Shown: positions 1-6,628, counted from the first letter of the stretch. The stretch is 14,636 bases of DNA from Candidatus Sungbacteria bacterium RIFCSPHIGHO2_02_FULL_52_23 (GCA_001820655.1 MHQM01000049.1:1-14636), one strand, 5' to 3'. Numbers and translations: made by a program. The notes: a model not told the origin generated them from the sequence alone.

Positions 1-2
1 AT

Positions 3-86
3 ACGCAATTCAGCTTAAACGACGAGCATATCTTCTGGGACGGCACATCCACGACCACGGATCTTGGGGGGAATGTATTTGAGTAA
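3..86 (+). CDS. C-terminal end of an unidentified protein (partial, cut by window start)
   Basis: The third forward frame is open from the window edge to a TAA at 84-86 and gives a plausible protein tail (TQFSLNDEHIFWDGTS, then TTTDLGGNVFE). The other two forward frames also run into stops within 90 bases, so the choice rests on the protein-like look of this frame and on it being the last open frame before a non-coding gap and a new promoter. No domain can be recognised from 27 residues. Function unknown. Confidence 0.42.
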   Translation, partial: TQFSLNDEHIFWDGTSTTTDLGGNVFE

Positions 87-208
87 TCGTAATGGATTCG
101 TGAGATTTTCAAATCTTACCTATAGCTACGATCGTATTTAAAGGTGAAATTCGTTGATGCGTTGTGTTCTGTTGCGCCGTATGTCCGAACCTCCTATAGT
201 GTCCATAT
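87..208. other. Intergenic spacer with the promoter of the hydrolase gene
   Basis: These 122 bases separate the partial gene from the membrane hydrolase. Apart from the promoter-like pair and palindrome listed separately, I see only short AT-rich stretches and no terminator with a T-run. Confidence 0.4.
172..200 (+). promoter_or_regulatory. Sigma70-like promoter, probably giving a leaderless mRNA
   Basis: TTGCGC (172-177), a 17-base spacer, then TATAGT (195-200). The -10 is a 5/6 match; the -35 keeps only TTG. The ATG at 209 is eight bases past the -10, about where transcription should start, and no Shine-Dalgarno sequence lies upstream of it. Confidence 0.45.
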
Positions 209-217
209 ATGGACACT
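198..217. repeat. 20-bp perfect palindrome over the start codon (possible operator)
   Basis: The arm AGTGTCCATA is followed at once by its exact reverse complement, centred at 207/208. It overlaps the end of the -10 element, the expected transcription start and codons 1-3 of the hydrolase gene. That position suits a repressor site or an RNA hairpin hiding the start codon. The right half encodes MDT, so only the upstream half is free of coding constraint. Confidence 0.45.
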
Positions 218-697
218 CTTTCGCACGGTCTCTGGGGATCGCTTGCGTTCGGCAGGCAGAACAAAAAGTCATTTTGGTTGGCGCTTTTCTTCGGTATGGC
301 GCCGGATCTTTTGTCTTTCGGCCCGTTTTTTGCAGGATCTTTTCTCGGACTTTGGTCGCGGCCGCCGATTTCGGTAGAGCCTCCTTCTCCGTCGGCAATC
401 CCCGACTTCGTGCACTTCATGTACCAACCCACGCATAGCCTGATAATATTTGCGGCGGCATTTCTTCTGATCTGGCTGATCCTCAAAAGGCCCGTCTGGG
501 AGATGGGGGCGTGGGGTCTGCATATCCTCTATGATATCCCCTTTCATGAACATAGATTTTTTCCAACTCCTTTTCTCTGGCCTGTCTCGTCATTTACCGT
601 AGACGGGTGGAGCTGGGGCAATCCGTGGATATTTTTCCCCAATATCGCACTGCTTGCGGCAGGATACGGCCTGCTCTTGTTTTTCAGGCACCGATGA
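209..697 (+). CDS. Membrane-bound metal-dependent hydrolase (YdjM/DUF457-like)
   Basis: A 162-residue multi-pass membrane protein opening with MDTLSHGLWG. This N-terminal D-x-x-x-H signature, followed by an Asp after the first membrane segment (MAPDLLSF, D33), an internal His (PTHSLII, H76) and a late H-x-x-x-D (LHILYD, H105/D109), resembles the YdjM/DUF457 family of inner-membrane metal-dependent hydrolases. Hydrophobic segments lie near residues 22-48, 76-92, 99-110 and 142-159. The family is defined by sequence, and substrates are mostly unknown. The ATG at 209 is chosen because the family motif starts there. There is no Shine-Dalgarno site; a -10 element sits eight bases upstream, suggesting a leaderless message. 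Its stop is followed within nine bases by a strong hairpin (706-738) without a T-run. The membrane location is safer than the enzymatic assignment. Confidence 0.62.
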   Translation: MDTLSHGLWGSLAFGRQNKKSFWLALFFGMAPDLLSFGPFFAGSFLGLWSRPPISVEPPSPSAIPDFVHFMYQPTHSLIIFAAAFLLIWLILKRPVWEMGAWGLHILYDIPFHEHRFFPTPFLWPVSSFTVDGWSWGNPWIFFPNIALLAAGYGLLLFFRHR

Positions 698-860
698 AAC
701 CAACATCTCCCTATTGAAGTGAGACTTCAATAGGGAGAAATATTCAAGGGACGCTTGTCTATCTGGGACGAAACCAGTAAGATAGGGCATGTAACCATTG
801 CGCCACTCACGGAAAAATTCCATCTCTATAAGGCATTTCCCTGTGTAGTGTTTCAATCTT
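698..860. other. Intergenic spacer before the GT20 gene
   Basis: Holds the hairpin repeat at 706-738 and then about 120 bases without a gene. A TATAAG lies 25-30 bases upstream of the GT20 ATG, but I find no good -35 partner and no Shine-Dalgarno site. Confidence 0.4.
706..738. repeat. Hairpin repeat, copy 1 (15-bp perfect arms, GAG loop)
   Basis: Arm TCTCCCTATTGAAGT, loop GAG, then the exact reverse complement. The inner 23 bases (10-bp arms CTATTGAAGT and ACTTCAATAG around GAG) recur identically and in the same orientation at 11791-11813. Neither strand has a T-run after this copy, so it is not a canonical intrinsic terminator here. Confidence 0.8.
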
Positions 861-3092
861 ATGAAGCAACTAGCCGCAACACTTTTTGTGCTCGCCGCCG
901 GTGTTGGCCTCATTGCGATCGCTTTTACGATCCAGCAGGTAAACCGCGAGGAGGTACGGCTCACAAGCGATCTGGAACGCCGATCTACGCTTCTTGCCGA
1001 AAACGTGCGCAACGCGATTGAAGCAAATTTTCTCAACAGATCCGATATATATCTGCAAAATGTCGTAGAAAAATTTGCAGGCCGCGAACGCATTGCAGGC
1101 ATTGAGATTTATGACAACAACACGGTCGTTGTCGCGCGTTCTCTGGAGATACCCGATGAGCCTTCCGAATCTCAACGCATAGCAGCCACCGCCATGGATC
1201 AAGATGCCGCGCACGGCGAGTTTGCGATCTTTGGCAAGAAACGCATCTATCAACTGGCGCTCCCCATCCATCAGGAGGAAAGCGTGGTCGGCGCGCTGAT
1301 GGTCGTACAAAACGCGGAGTATATAGATACGCGCCTGGCAGAGATATGGAGAAACAACCTTCTGCGTCTGCTCATTCAGATATTGCTGATCACGTCTGCG
1401 ATCATTCTCATGATCAGGTGGCTCATCTACGCTCCTGTCCGCAATCTCGTTGCCTCACTCAAATTCGCACGTACAGAGAACGGCGGCGAGGAGATAGGAT
1501 ATTCATCGGGCATTCTGCAACCGCTCACGGCTGAAATCAAAAATGTAAGACGTAGCCTCTTGGAGGCACGGATCGCCGCCCGGGAAGAAGCTCGGGTAAA
1601 TCTGGATAAACTTGATTCGCCATGGACTGCCGACCGCCTGCATGTCTTTGCCGAACAGATACTCAAAGAACGCTCGCTCATCGTAGTCGCGAACGCAGAG
1701 CCATACACGCACACCAGAGAAGGTAAAGATCTCACTTACTTCACCGCCGCAAGCGGCGTCAATACAGCGCTTGACCCGATGATGCAGGCCTGTGGAGGCA
1801 CATGGATTGCGTACGGCCCGAGTGAAGAGGACAAGCTCGTTGTTGATTCCGAAAACAGAATCCGGGTCCCGCCGAACGATCCGAAATATACGCTCCGGCG
1901 CGTATGGCTTTCTCCAAAAGAATGGCAGGGATACTATGCAGGGCTTTCCACCGAAGGACTGTGGGCGCTCTTCCACAACGCACACAATCGCCCGATCTTC
2001 CGAAAGGAGGATTGGCAGGAATACAAAAAGGTAAACGGCAAATTTGCGGAAGCGGTGCTTGCGGAGATCAAGGACGTCAAAAATCCGATCATCTTTATCC
2101 AGGACTTCGGCTTTACCATACTGCCGCGCCTGATCAAACGCGCACGCCCCGACGCGATTGTGGGCATGTTTTGGCATATCCCGTGGGTAAGTCCGGAGGC
2201 CTTCAGTATATGTCCGTGGAAAAAAGATATCCTGCAGGGTATGCTGCACGCGGATCTTATAGGATTTCATACGCAACTCTACTGCAACAACTTCATTGAG
2301 TCGGTGCGCCTTGAAATGGAAGCCCGCATTGATTTTGAGCGGCTTGCGGTCGTAAACGACGGCCATGTGACGCTGATCAAGCCATTCCCCATCAGTATCG
2401 CATTTTCAAACGGACAGCAACGCGATGTGGAAAATACGGGTACCATCCATGAAGCAGACGCAAAGGTTCTGAAGAGTCTTGGGGTTCATACCGAATACGT
2501 CGGCGTAGGAGTGGATCGACTTGATTACATCAAGGGCATCATGGAGCGGATTAAGGGCATTGAAATATTTTTGAAGAAGTATCCCGCATATGTCGGCACA
2601 TTCACTTTTATCCAGATTGCGGCGCCGACCCGTAGCGCAATCAGAAAATACAGCGAATTCGCCAAGGAGGTGGAAAGCGAGATACTGCGGGTCAACGCGC
2701 TTTTTGAATCCAAGGGGTGGAAGCCGATCATCCTTCTGAAAAAACATCATAGCCATGAAGAAATAGAACGGTTTTACCGCCTTGCCAATTTCTGTCTCGT
2801 AACATCCCTGCACGATGGCATGAATCTTGTCGCCAAAGAATTCATCGCCGCGCGCGGCGATGAAAAAGGAGTACTCGTCTTGAGCCAATTCACCGGAGCA
2901 TCCCGCGAACTCAAAGATGCGCTCATTATCAATCCGTATGACGGAGAGCAGACTGCGGAAGCGATCCATACAGCGCTCACCATGTCGCCCACCGAGCAGA
3001 CCAAACGCATGAGAAACATGCGGGAAGTTGTTCGGAGCTACAATGTATACCGTTGGGCCGCCGAAATCTTAAAAACGCTTACGAACTTATGA
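861..3092 (+). CDS. Membrane-anchored sensor fused to a GT20 trehalose-6-phosphate-synthase-type glycosyltransferase
   Basis: 743 residues. The N-terminus has a membrane helix (about 4-24), an extracytoplasmic sensor-like region (25-165), a second helix (168-187) and a HAMP-like linker to about 240, as in membrane receptors. Residues about 272-740 are a GT20 domain: VVANAEPYTH (usually SNREPY), CGGTWIAYG, WHIPWVSPEAF (His439), VDRLDYIKG (Arg553/Lys558), and SLHDGMNLVAKEF (Asp652/Glu660). GT20 enzymes transfer glucose from a nucleotide sugar to glucose-6-phosphate, making trehalose-6-phosphate; some make glucosylglycerol-phosphate instead, so the product is inferred. Plain OtsA is about 470 residues; this length fits the fused subfamily. 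Odd points: the QDYH motif reads QDFG here, and no OtsB-type phosphatase is in the window. The stop overlaps the next start as ATGA, so the two genes are probably translationally coupled. No Shine-Dalgarno site precedes the ATG. Confidence 0.85.
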   Translation: MKQLAATLFVLAAGVGLIAIAFTIQQVNREEVRLTSDLERRSTLLAENVRNAIEANFLNRSDIYLQNVVEKFAGRERIAGIEIYDNNTVVVARSLEIPDEPSESQRIAATAMDQDAAHGEFAIFGKKRIYQLALPIHQEESVVGALMVVQNAEYIDTRLAEIWRNNLLRLLIQILLITSAIILMIRWLIYAPVRNLVASLKFARTENGGEEIGYSSGILQPLTAEIKNVRRSLLEARIAAREEARVNLDKLDSPWTADRLHVFAEQILKERSLIVVANAEPYTHTREGKDLTYFTAASGVNTALDPMMQACGGTWIAYGPSEEDKLVVDSENRIRVPPNDPKYTLRRVWLSPKEWQGYYAGLSTEGLWALFHNAHNRPIFRKEDWQEYKKVNGKFAEAVLAEIKDVKNPIIFIQDFGFTILPRLIKRARPDAIVGMFWHIPWVSPEAFSICPWKKDILQGMLHADLIGFHTQLYCNNFIESVRLEMEARIDFERLAVVNDGHVTLIKPFPISIAFSNGQQRDVENTGTIHEADAKVLKSLGVHTEYVGVGVDRLDYIKGIMERIKGIEIFLKKYPAYVGTFTFIQIAAPTRSAIRKYSEFAKEVESEILRVNALFESKGWKPIILLKKHHSHEEIERFYRLANFCLVTSLHDGMNLVAKEFIAARGDEKGVLVLSQFTGASRELKDALIINPYDGEQTAEAIHTALTMSPTEQTKRMRNMREVVRSYNVYRWAAEILKTLTNL

Positions 3093-4234
3093 GGATAGCT
3101 TTCGTCTGCTCCAATTTCTTCAGCATCAGGAGAGATACAAAGAAAGGAACCGACATCATTGCGCATACTCTGCTTACAAGCCTCGCCAAACGCCAAAAGG
3201 AAAAAGGGCTTCAGATAACGGCGTTCGCATCCGGGGATTCCGACCTGCCTGTCAAAATTGAGAGTATTGCGCAGGAGCCGACCGGCGCGGATGCGTCCGT
3301 AGCGCATGCGGGAAAACAGATGATTTTTGAACTCGCGCTTTTGTCCAAAGCATTCTCGCAAAAATCCTCATTTGATCTCTACCACATCAATATAGGAGAC
3401 GGCGATATCGCCCTGCCTTTCAGTCCATTCGTAGAAAAACCGATTCTAATAACGCAATATCATCCGACACCCGTTTCGTACGCCGAAACATATTTTTCAT
3501 TATACCAGAAGAATCGGAATGTCTTTTTCGCCTCCCCGACCGCTTGGCAGAGAAAGCGCCTGCCATCCCTGCCCTATGCCGCCACGATCCCCCACGGAGT
3601 GGATGCCGGCCATTTCGCTTTTCACCCGCAAGGCGGGATAACCATGATGTGGGCCGGACGGGCGGTCCCTGATAAAGGCGCGGACACTGCCATTGAAGTA
3701 GCGAAGCGTATCAGACAGAATATACGTCTCTTCGGCACCTCCAAGGCGGAGCATGCGCAGTGGTTTGAGACAGAAGTCGCCGACAGACTCAAGCGGACCA
3801 AACGGGCGGACATAGTGCTCAACAAAGATCGACTTGACCTTGTCCCTGATTATCAAAACAGTAAGCTATTCCTTTTCCCCATACGGTGGGAGGAGCCTTT
3901 CGGACTTGTTTTTATTGAAGCTCTGTCGTGCGGGACGCCTGTCGTAACATACGCGCGCGGATCTGCGCCCGAAATCATAGAGGATGGCAAGACGGGATTT
4001 CTTGTCAATCCGTCAGATGACGATATCCGCGGCGACTGGGTTGTAAAAAAAACGGGCATAGACGGCCTTTGCGAAGCCACACAAAAAGTATACGCCATGC
4101 CGGACGACGAATACCGCGTCATGCGTCGCAATTGCCGCAAGCGCGTAGAGCAGTATTTCACCGCGGAGCGTACGGCGGACGAATACATCCAACTGTATGA
4201 AAAAATCATTTCTACATATGAAACAAAAAAATAA
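3089..4234 (+). CDS. GT4-family glycosyltransferase (GT-B fold)
   Basis: 381 residues from the ATG that overlaps the GT20 stop (ATGA), a classic coupled junction; an in-frame Met 12 codons upstream would lie inside the GT20 gene and is less likely. The start MRIAFVCSNFF is a typical first strand of a GT-B N-terminal domain. The C-terminal Rossmann half begins near MMWAGRAVPDKG (186-197) and carries the E-x7-E signature in EEPFGLVFIE (Glu269/Glu277), followed by ALSCGTPVV and SAPEIIEDGKTGFLV, typical of retaining GT4 enzymes that use nucleotide sugars. There is no signal peptide or membrane helix, so it acts at the cytoplasmic face or in the cytosol. Acceptor and sugar cannot be read from sequence. 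Being coupled to the GT20 gene suggests a joint role in making a glycoside or a surface glycan, which is inference. Confidence 0.85.
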   Translation: MRIAFVCSNFFSIRRDTKKGTDIIAHTLLTSLAKRQKEKGLQITAFASGDSDLPVKIESIAQEPTGADASVAHAGKQMIFELALLSKAFSQKSSFDLYHINIGDGDIALPFSPFVEKPILITQYHPTPVSYAETYFSLYQKNRNVFFASPTAWQRKRLPSLPYAATIPHGVDAGHFAFHPQGGITMMWAGRAVPDKGADTAIEVAKRIRQNIRLFGTSKAEHAQWFETEVADRLKRTKRADIVLNKDRLDLVPDYQNSKLFLFPIRWEEPFGLVFIEALSCGTPVVTYARGSAPEIIEDGKTGFLVNPSDDDIRGDWVVKKTGIDGLCEATQKVYAMPDDEYRVMRRNCRKRVEQYFTAERTADEYIQLYEKIISTYETKK

Positions 4235-4898
4235 TCTTTCCGCCAAAAACAAAGCGCGTGCGCAAAACATCGTACGTATCCTGAAGAAAGCATATCCCAA
4301 TGCGCACATCGCGCTGAAATTTTCCAATTCATGGGAGCTTTTGGTCGCAGTCATCCTATCCGCGCAATGCACCGATAAAAAAGTAAACGAGATCACGGAG
4401 CGGCTTTTCAAAAAATATCCCGCGCTTGACGACTATATAACTGCCGATCCCAAAGAATTTGAACGCGACATCCATGCCGCAGGCTTTTACCGCGCCAAAA
4501 CCAAAAGCATTCTGACGACGGCCAAGCTCGTCAAAGAAAAATTCGGCGGGAAAATCCCGCACACCATGCAGGATATCCTGACGCTCCGCGGAGTCGCGCG
4601 CAAAACCGCCAACGTCGTACTCGGCAACGCATACGGCATCGTGGAAGGGATCGCCGTGGACACGCACGTGCGGCGCCTCGCGCAACGCATAGGACTTACG
4701 CGCTCGCATGATCCGGTAAAGATTGAGCAGGAACTCATGGCCGTACTTCCCAAAAAAGATTGGTTTACCACGACGTATCTTCTCATAGATCACGGCCGCG
4801 CAATCTGCACGGCAAAAGATCCGCGATGCGATCTCTGTCCCCTTGCCAAAATCTGCCCCTCGGCGTTTCAGTTTCCTCGATTTAGGAAAAACAATTAA
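4197..4898 (+). CDS. nth: Endonuclease III (DNA glycosylase/AP lyase, 4Fe-4S)
   Basis: 233 residues, close to the family's usual 210-230. It removes oxidised pyrimidines and nicks the abasic site in base-excision repair. Visible features: LLVAVILSAQCTDKKVN near residues 48-64; the helix-hairpin-helix LRGVARKTANVVL with catalytic Lys136 (usual form LPGVGRKTA); catalytic Asp155 in VDTHVRR; and the C-terminal 4Fe-4S cluster as C-x6-C-x2-C-x5-C (Cys204, 211, 214, 220). The first ATG overlaps the GT4 gene by 38 bases. A second ATG at 4218 overlaps by 17 and would drop seven residues; neither has a Shine-Dalgarno site, so the start is open. It ends the GT20-GT4-nth run. Its Fe-S cluster makes it a possible client of the suf/nfu genes on the other strand. 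Confidence 0.93.
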   Translation: MKKSFLHMKQKNNLSAKNKARAQNIVRILKKAYPNAHIALKFSNSWELLVAVILSAQCTDKKVNEITERLFKKYPALDDYITADPKEFERDIHAAGFYRAKTKSILTTAKLVKEKFGGKIPHTMQDILTLRGVARKTANVVLGNAYGIVEGIAVDTHVRRLAQRIGLTRSHDPVKIEQELMAVLPKKDWFTTTYLLIDHGRAICTAKDPRCDLCPLAKICPSAFQFPRFRKNN

Positions 4899-4948
4899 GC
4901 CGCGGATTTGTATTTCAAATTTGTACATGGTAAGGTACGCGATACATT

Positions 4949-4976
4949 TTTAGATCGTTGAAAATTTATCTATAGC
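4949..4976 (+). promoter_or_regulatory. Possible promoter for the 255-residue gene
   Basis: TTTAGA (4949-4954), 16 bases, TATAGC (4971-4976); each is a 4/6 match to consensus. A start here leaves a short leader of about 15 bases that includes the Shine-Dalgarno site. Weak on its own. Confidence 0.3.
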
Positions 4977-4985
4977 CTACCGAAG

Positions 4986-4991
4986 AAGGGG
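4986..4991 (+). promoter_or_regulatory. Shine-Dalgarno site for the 255-residue gene
   Basis: AAGGGG, seven bases before the ATG at 4999. Worth noting because most genes in this window lack such a site. Confidence 0.65.
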
Positions 4992-4998
4992 AACGCCC

Positions 4999-5766
4999 AT
5001 GCTTGTTAGCGCACTCAAGGTACTCACCGAACCCGTTCGGCATTTTGAGGAGTATGCAATTGATAACATTAAAATATCGCTTTGCTCACGACCGCGGATA
5101 ATTATAGGCTACAAAAAACCTCGGAAGCGCTACTGGATTTTCGGCGAAACAATAGAACGCCCCCTCTATGCGCGAGGCCGTGCCTATCAGCTTGAACTTA
5201 CCTGCGATCCCCCGCAGGAACTTCCCGTGGCGTTTGCAGAGCTTGAGACGGCCGCGAAAAAGTATGATCTGCCGCTCGAAAGAAATTTCATCGCGATACC
5301 CGCGGACATGCGTACACTCATTCAGCCCTGGAAAATGTGGACTGCCCCGCATGGCGGAGCAAATGTCACAGCGCTCATGACGATCATCGGCCGGATTCAG
5401 ACCGATGAGGTGCGTGATGCGTTTGACCGATACGCGCGTCAGATTGCCGAGCCGCACCCGGTAAACTCCGGGTATCATACGGTCAACCCCATGACAGGCA
5501 AAGCCGATGTCACAAAATTTCCGTACATTCATTGTCTACAGAGATGGAGTGACTTTAGCGAGGCACGCGTGATGCGCTTCTCGGCGGACATACTTGAAAC
5601 CGCGCGGATGCATCGCGACGCACTCGGTGCATGGGATGTGTCATCGAATGAGGCACTGCGCAAAAAACATGGCCTGCCGCCATATCTGAAACTTCGCGGC
5701 TCGTTTGCGGCACGCCGACAAGATGGACAGCCGCGATTCTTCCACTTTGAATATTTTTATATCTAA
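4999..5766 (+). CDS. Unrecognised soluble protein, 255 residues
   Basis: I do not recognise this family. The start is well supported by AAGGGG seven bases upstream. The protein is soluble, with no signal peptide or membrane helix, and rich in aromatic and basic residues. Notable stretches: KPRKRYWIFGETIERPLYAR (43-62), GYHTVNPMTGKADVTKFPYI (about 157-176), a helical HCLQRWSDFSEARVMRFSAD, and an aromatic C-terminus PRFFHFEYFYI. It has only two to three cysteines and no metal-binding cluster or nucleotide-binding loop that I can see. It stands alone, with about 100 bases before it and an intrinsic terminator six bases after the stop. Together with the 153-residue gene it forms a pair unlike its neighbours: single-gene units with ribosome-binding sites and no known domain. 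Function unknown. Confidence 0.75.
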   Translation: MLVSALKVLTEPVRHFEEYAIDNIKISLCSRPRIIIGYKKPRKRYWIFGETIERPLYARGRAYQLELTCDPPQELPVAFAELETAAKKYDLPLERNFIAIPADMRTLIQPWKMWTAPHGGANVTALMTIIGRIQTDEVRDAFDRYARQIAEPHPVNSGYHTVNPMTGKADVTKFPYIHCLQRWSDFSEARVMRFSADILETARMHRDALGAWDVSSNEALRKKHGLPPYLKLRGSFAARRQDGQPRFFHFEYFYI

Positions 5767-5771
5767 TCAAC

Positions 5772-5793
5772 AGAGAGGGCTCCGGCCCTCTCT
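5772..5793 (+). terminator. Intrinsic terminator after the 255-residue gene
   Basis: A 9-bp perfect stem AGAGAGGGC / GCCCTCTCT closes a TCCG loop, giving the very stable C(UCCG)G form of UNCG tetraloop. A T-rich stretch (CTTCATTTTCG) follows. It starts six bases after the stop at 5766. Confidence 0.8.
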
Positions 5794-5822
5794 CTTCATT
5801 TTCGCCCTGTGGATAAGCATGC

Positions 5823-5851
5823 TTGCACGGCGCACTCATGTAGGAGATAAT
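5823..5851 (+). promoter_or_regulatory. Promoter-like pair upstream of the hairpin cluster
   Basis: TTGCAC (5823-5828), exactly 17 bases, then GATAAT (5846-5851; 5/6 match to TATAAT). It would start a transcript near 5858 that runs into the terminator-like hairpin at 6013-6070. Confidence 0.4.
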
Positions 5852-5857
5852 GGACGC

Positions 5858-6070
5858 ATACGGACGGGAGAATGCAAAAAGGCACTGATATTTCGGCTTA
5901 CATAGCCCACGCGAAAGCGATCATTTACATTCAGGCACTACAGTCTCTCATCCGAAAGAGAAGTTCTTTATCAACAAATTCTCTTTCCGCCAACTGGCGG
6001 ACCCAAAAACTTGGCCGTAGCTAGGAAAGCAACTTTACCATAAGGTTTCTTTCCCGGCTACGGCCTTTTT
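5858..6070 (+). ncRNA. Candidate structured non-coding RNA ending at an intrinsic terminator
   Basis: Between a promoter-like pair and a T-run lie three hairpins. GAAAGAGAA/TTCTCTTTC (5954-5962, 5979-5987) competes with a shorter TCTCT/AGAGA pairing (5944-5948, 5957-5961). TCCGCC/GGCGGA (5986-5991, 5996-6001) follows. The last is a 53-base hairpin with stems GGCCGTAGC/GCTACGGCC, GGAAAG/CTTTCC and AACTTTA/TAAGGTT around a CCA loop. Two positions pair only as G-U on the plus strand, which supports plus-strand RNA. It could be a small RNA or a leader; I cannot match it to a known riboswitch class. Confidence 0.4.
6013..6070 (+). terminator. Long hairpin with T5 tail
   Basis: Outer stem 6013-6021 with 6057-6065, middle stem 6024-6029 with 6049-6054, inner stem 6031-6037 with 6041-6047; then TTTTT at 6066-6070. 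The form is that of an intrinsic terminator, though about twice the usual length. Confidence 0.7.
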
Positions 6071-6086
6071 AATTTGATTGGCTGTA

Positions 6087-6115
6087 TTGACAGCCGCGTA
6101 TCCGTTTGTTACTAC
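6087..6115 (+). promoter_or_regulatory. Possible promoter for the 153-residue gene
   Basis: A perfect -35 TTGACA (6087-6092) and, 17 bases on, a weak -10 TACTAC (6110-6115). The resulting leader of about 45 bases would contain the purine-rich ribosome-binding site. Confidence 0.4.
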
Positions 6116-6149
6116 GGAGGCATCCATCTCCCTGCTACAACAGCACCTT

Positions 6150-6160
6150 AAGGAAGAGGT
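6150..6160 (+). promoter_or_regulatory. Shine-Dalgarno site for the 153-residue gene
   Basis: AAGGAAGAGGT lies just upstream of the ATG at 6167; its GAGG is seven bases from the start codon. Confidence 0.65.
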
Positions 6161-6166
6161 CATCCG

Positions 6167-6628
6167 ATGGTTGACAAGTATCCGGTACAATATCACATGG
6201 TATCTTCGGCTGTTCTCCAGCAGGAATACATCATCGCTTCATCCGTGATGATGCGAAACTGCCAGCACTGCGGCAAGCTCAATGTTTGGTCTTTGCCGCA
6301 GATGCCTGTCCCACGTGAAGTGACGCGGATGATCCGTCATCTCCATCACCCCGACATGATTTTCACGATATGGAGGAGAGCAGAAAATGGGGTAGGCGCG
6401 GAGTTTCTACTCATGCAAACCCCCACAGATCCAAAAGATGATTTCCTTCTCTGCGTCGCGGCCGCATGGGGCGACCATATCGAAGACATCACGCAGACGA
6501 TACGGCGCTGTCGTATGCGTTATGAAATTGAGACCGTGGCTCGTCACACAAATATCATCGGCAGGATAATCATCCGTATCCGGCAAGCATTGGCGCATCT
6601 CAACAAGCGAGTGCGCCACCTCGCCTAG
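6167..6628 (+). CDS. Unrecognised small protein, 153 residues
   Basis: I do not recognise this family. The start is supported by a good ribosome-binding site. One C-x-x-C knuckle (RNCQHCGKL, Cys32/Cys35) sits near the N-terminus; with no second knuckle nearby it would be half a zinc ribbon, possibly completed by dimerisation or by the lone cysteines near 98 and 111. The middle (FTIWRRAENGVGAEFLLMQT, then DDFLLCVAAAWGDHIEDIT) looks like a small alpha/beta domain. The C-terminus is strongly basic and helical (RIIIRIRQALAHLNKRVRHL), which could bind nucleic acid or a membrane surface. There is no signal peptide. It is a single-gene unit between its own promoter-like site and a terminator at 6638-6663. 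Function unknown. Confidence 0.7.
   Translation: MVDKYPVQYHMVSSAVLQQEYIIASSVMMRNCQHCGKLNVWSLPQMPVPREVTRMIRHLHHPDMIFTIWRRAENGVGAEFLLMQTPTDPKDDFLLCVAAAWGDHIEDITQTIRRCRMRYEIETVARHTNIIGRIIIRIRQALAHLNKRVRHLA

Larger units (their letters stand above)
5794..6166. other. Non-coding spacer with a candidate structured RNA
   Basis: About 370 bases with no convincing gene in any frame. It holds a promoter-like pair (5823-5851), three hairpins (5954-5987, 5986-6001, 6013-6065) ending in a T-run, and a second promoter-like pair (6087-6115) for the gene at 6167. These are listed separately. Confidence 0.6.

Noticed and set aside
1503..2366. A 287-codon minus-strand frame opposite the GT20 gene
   Set aside because: No recognisable domain, and the plus strand carries all GT20 motifs in order.
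5905..6070. Known riboswitch (c-di-GMP, TPP, fluoride and similar)
   Set aside because: I compared remembered core motifs (such as the GACGCAAAGCC-like core of c-di-GMP-I and CTGAGA of TPP) and none is present; I leave it as an unassigned structure.
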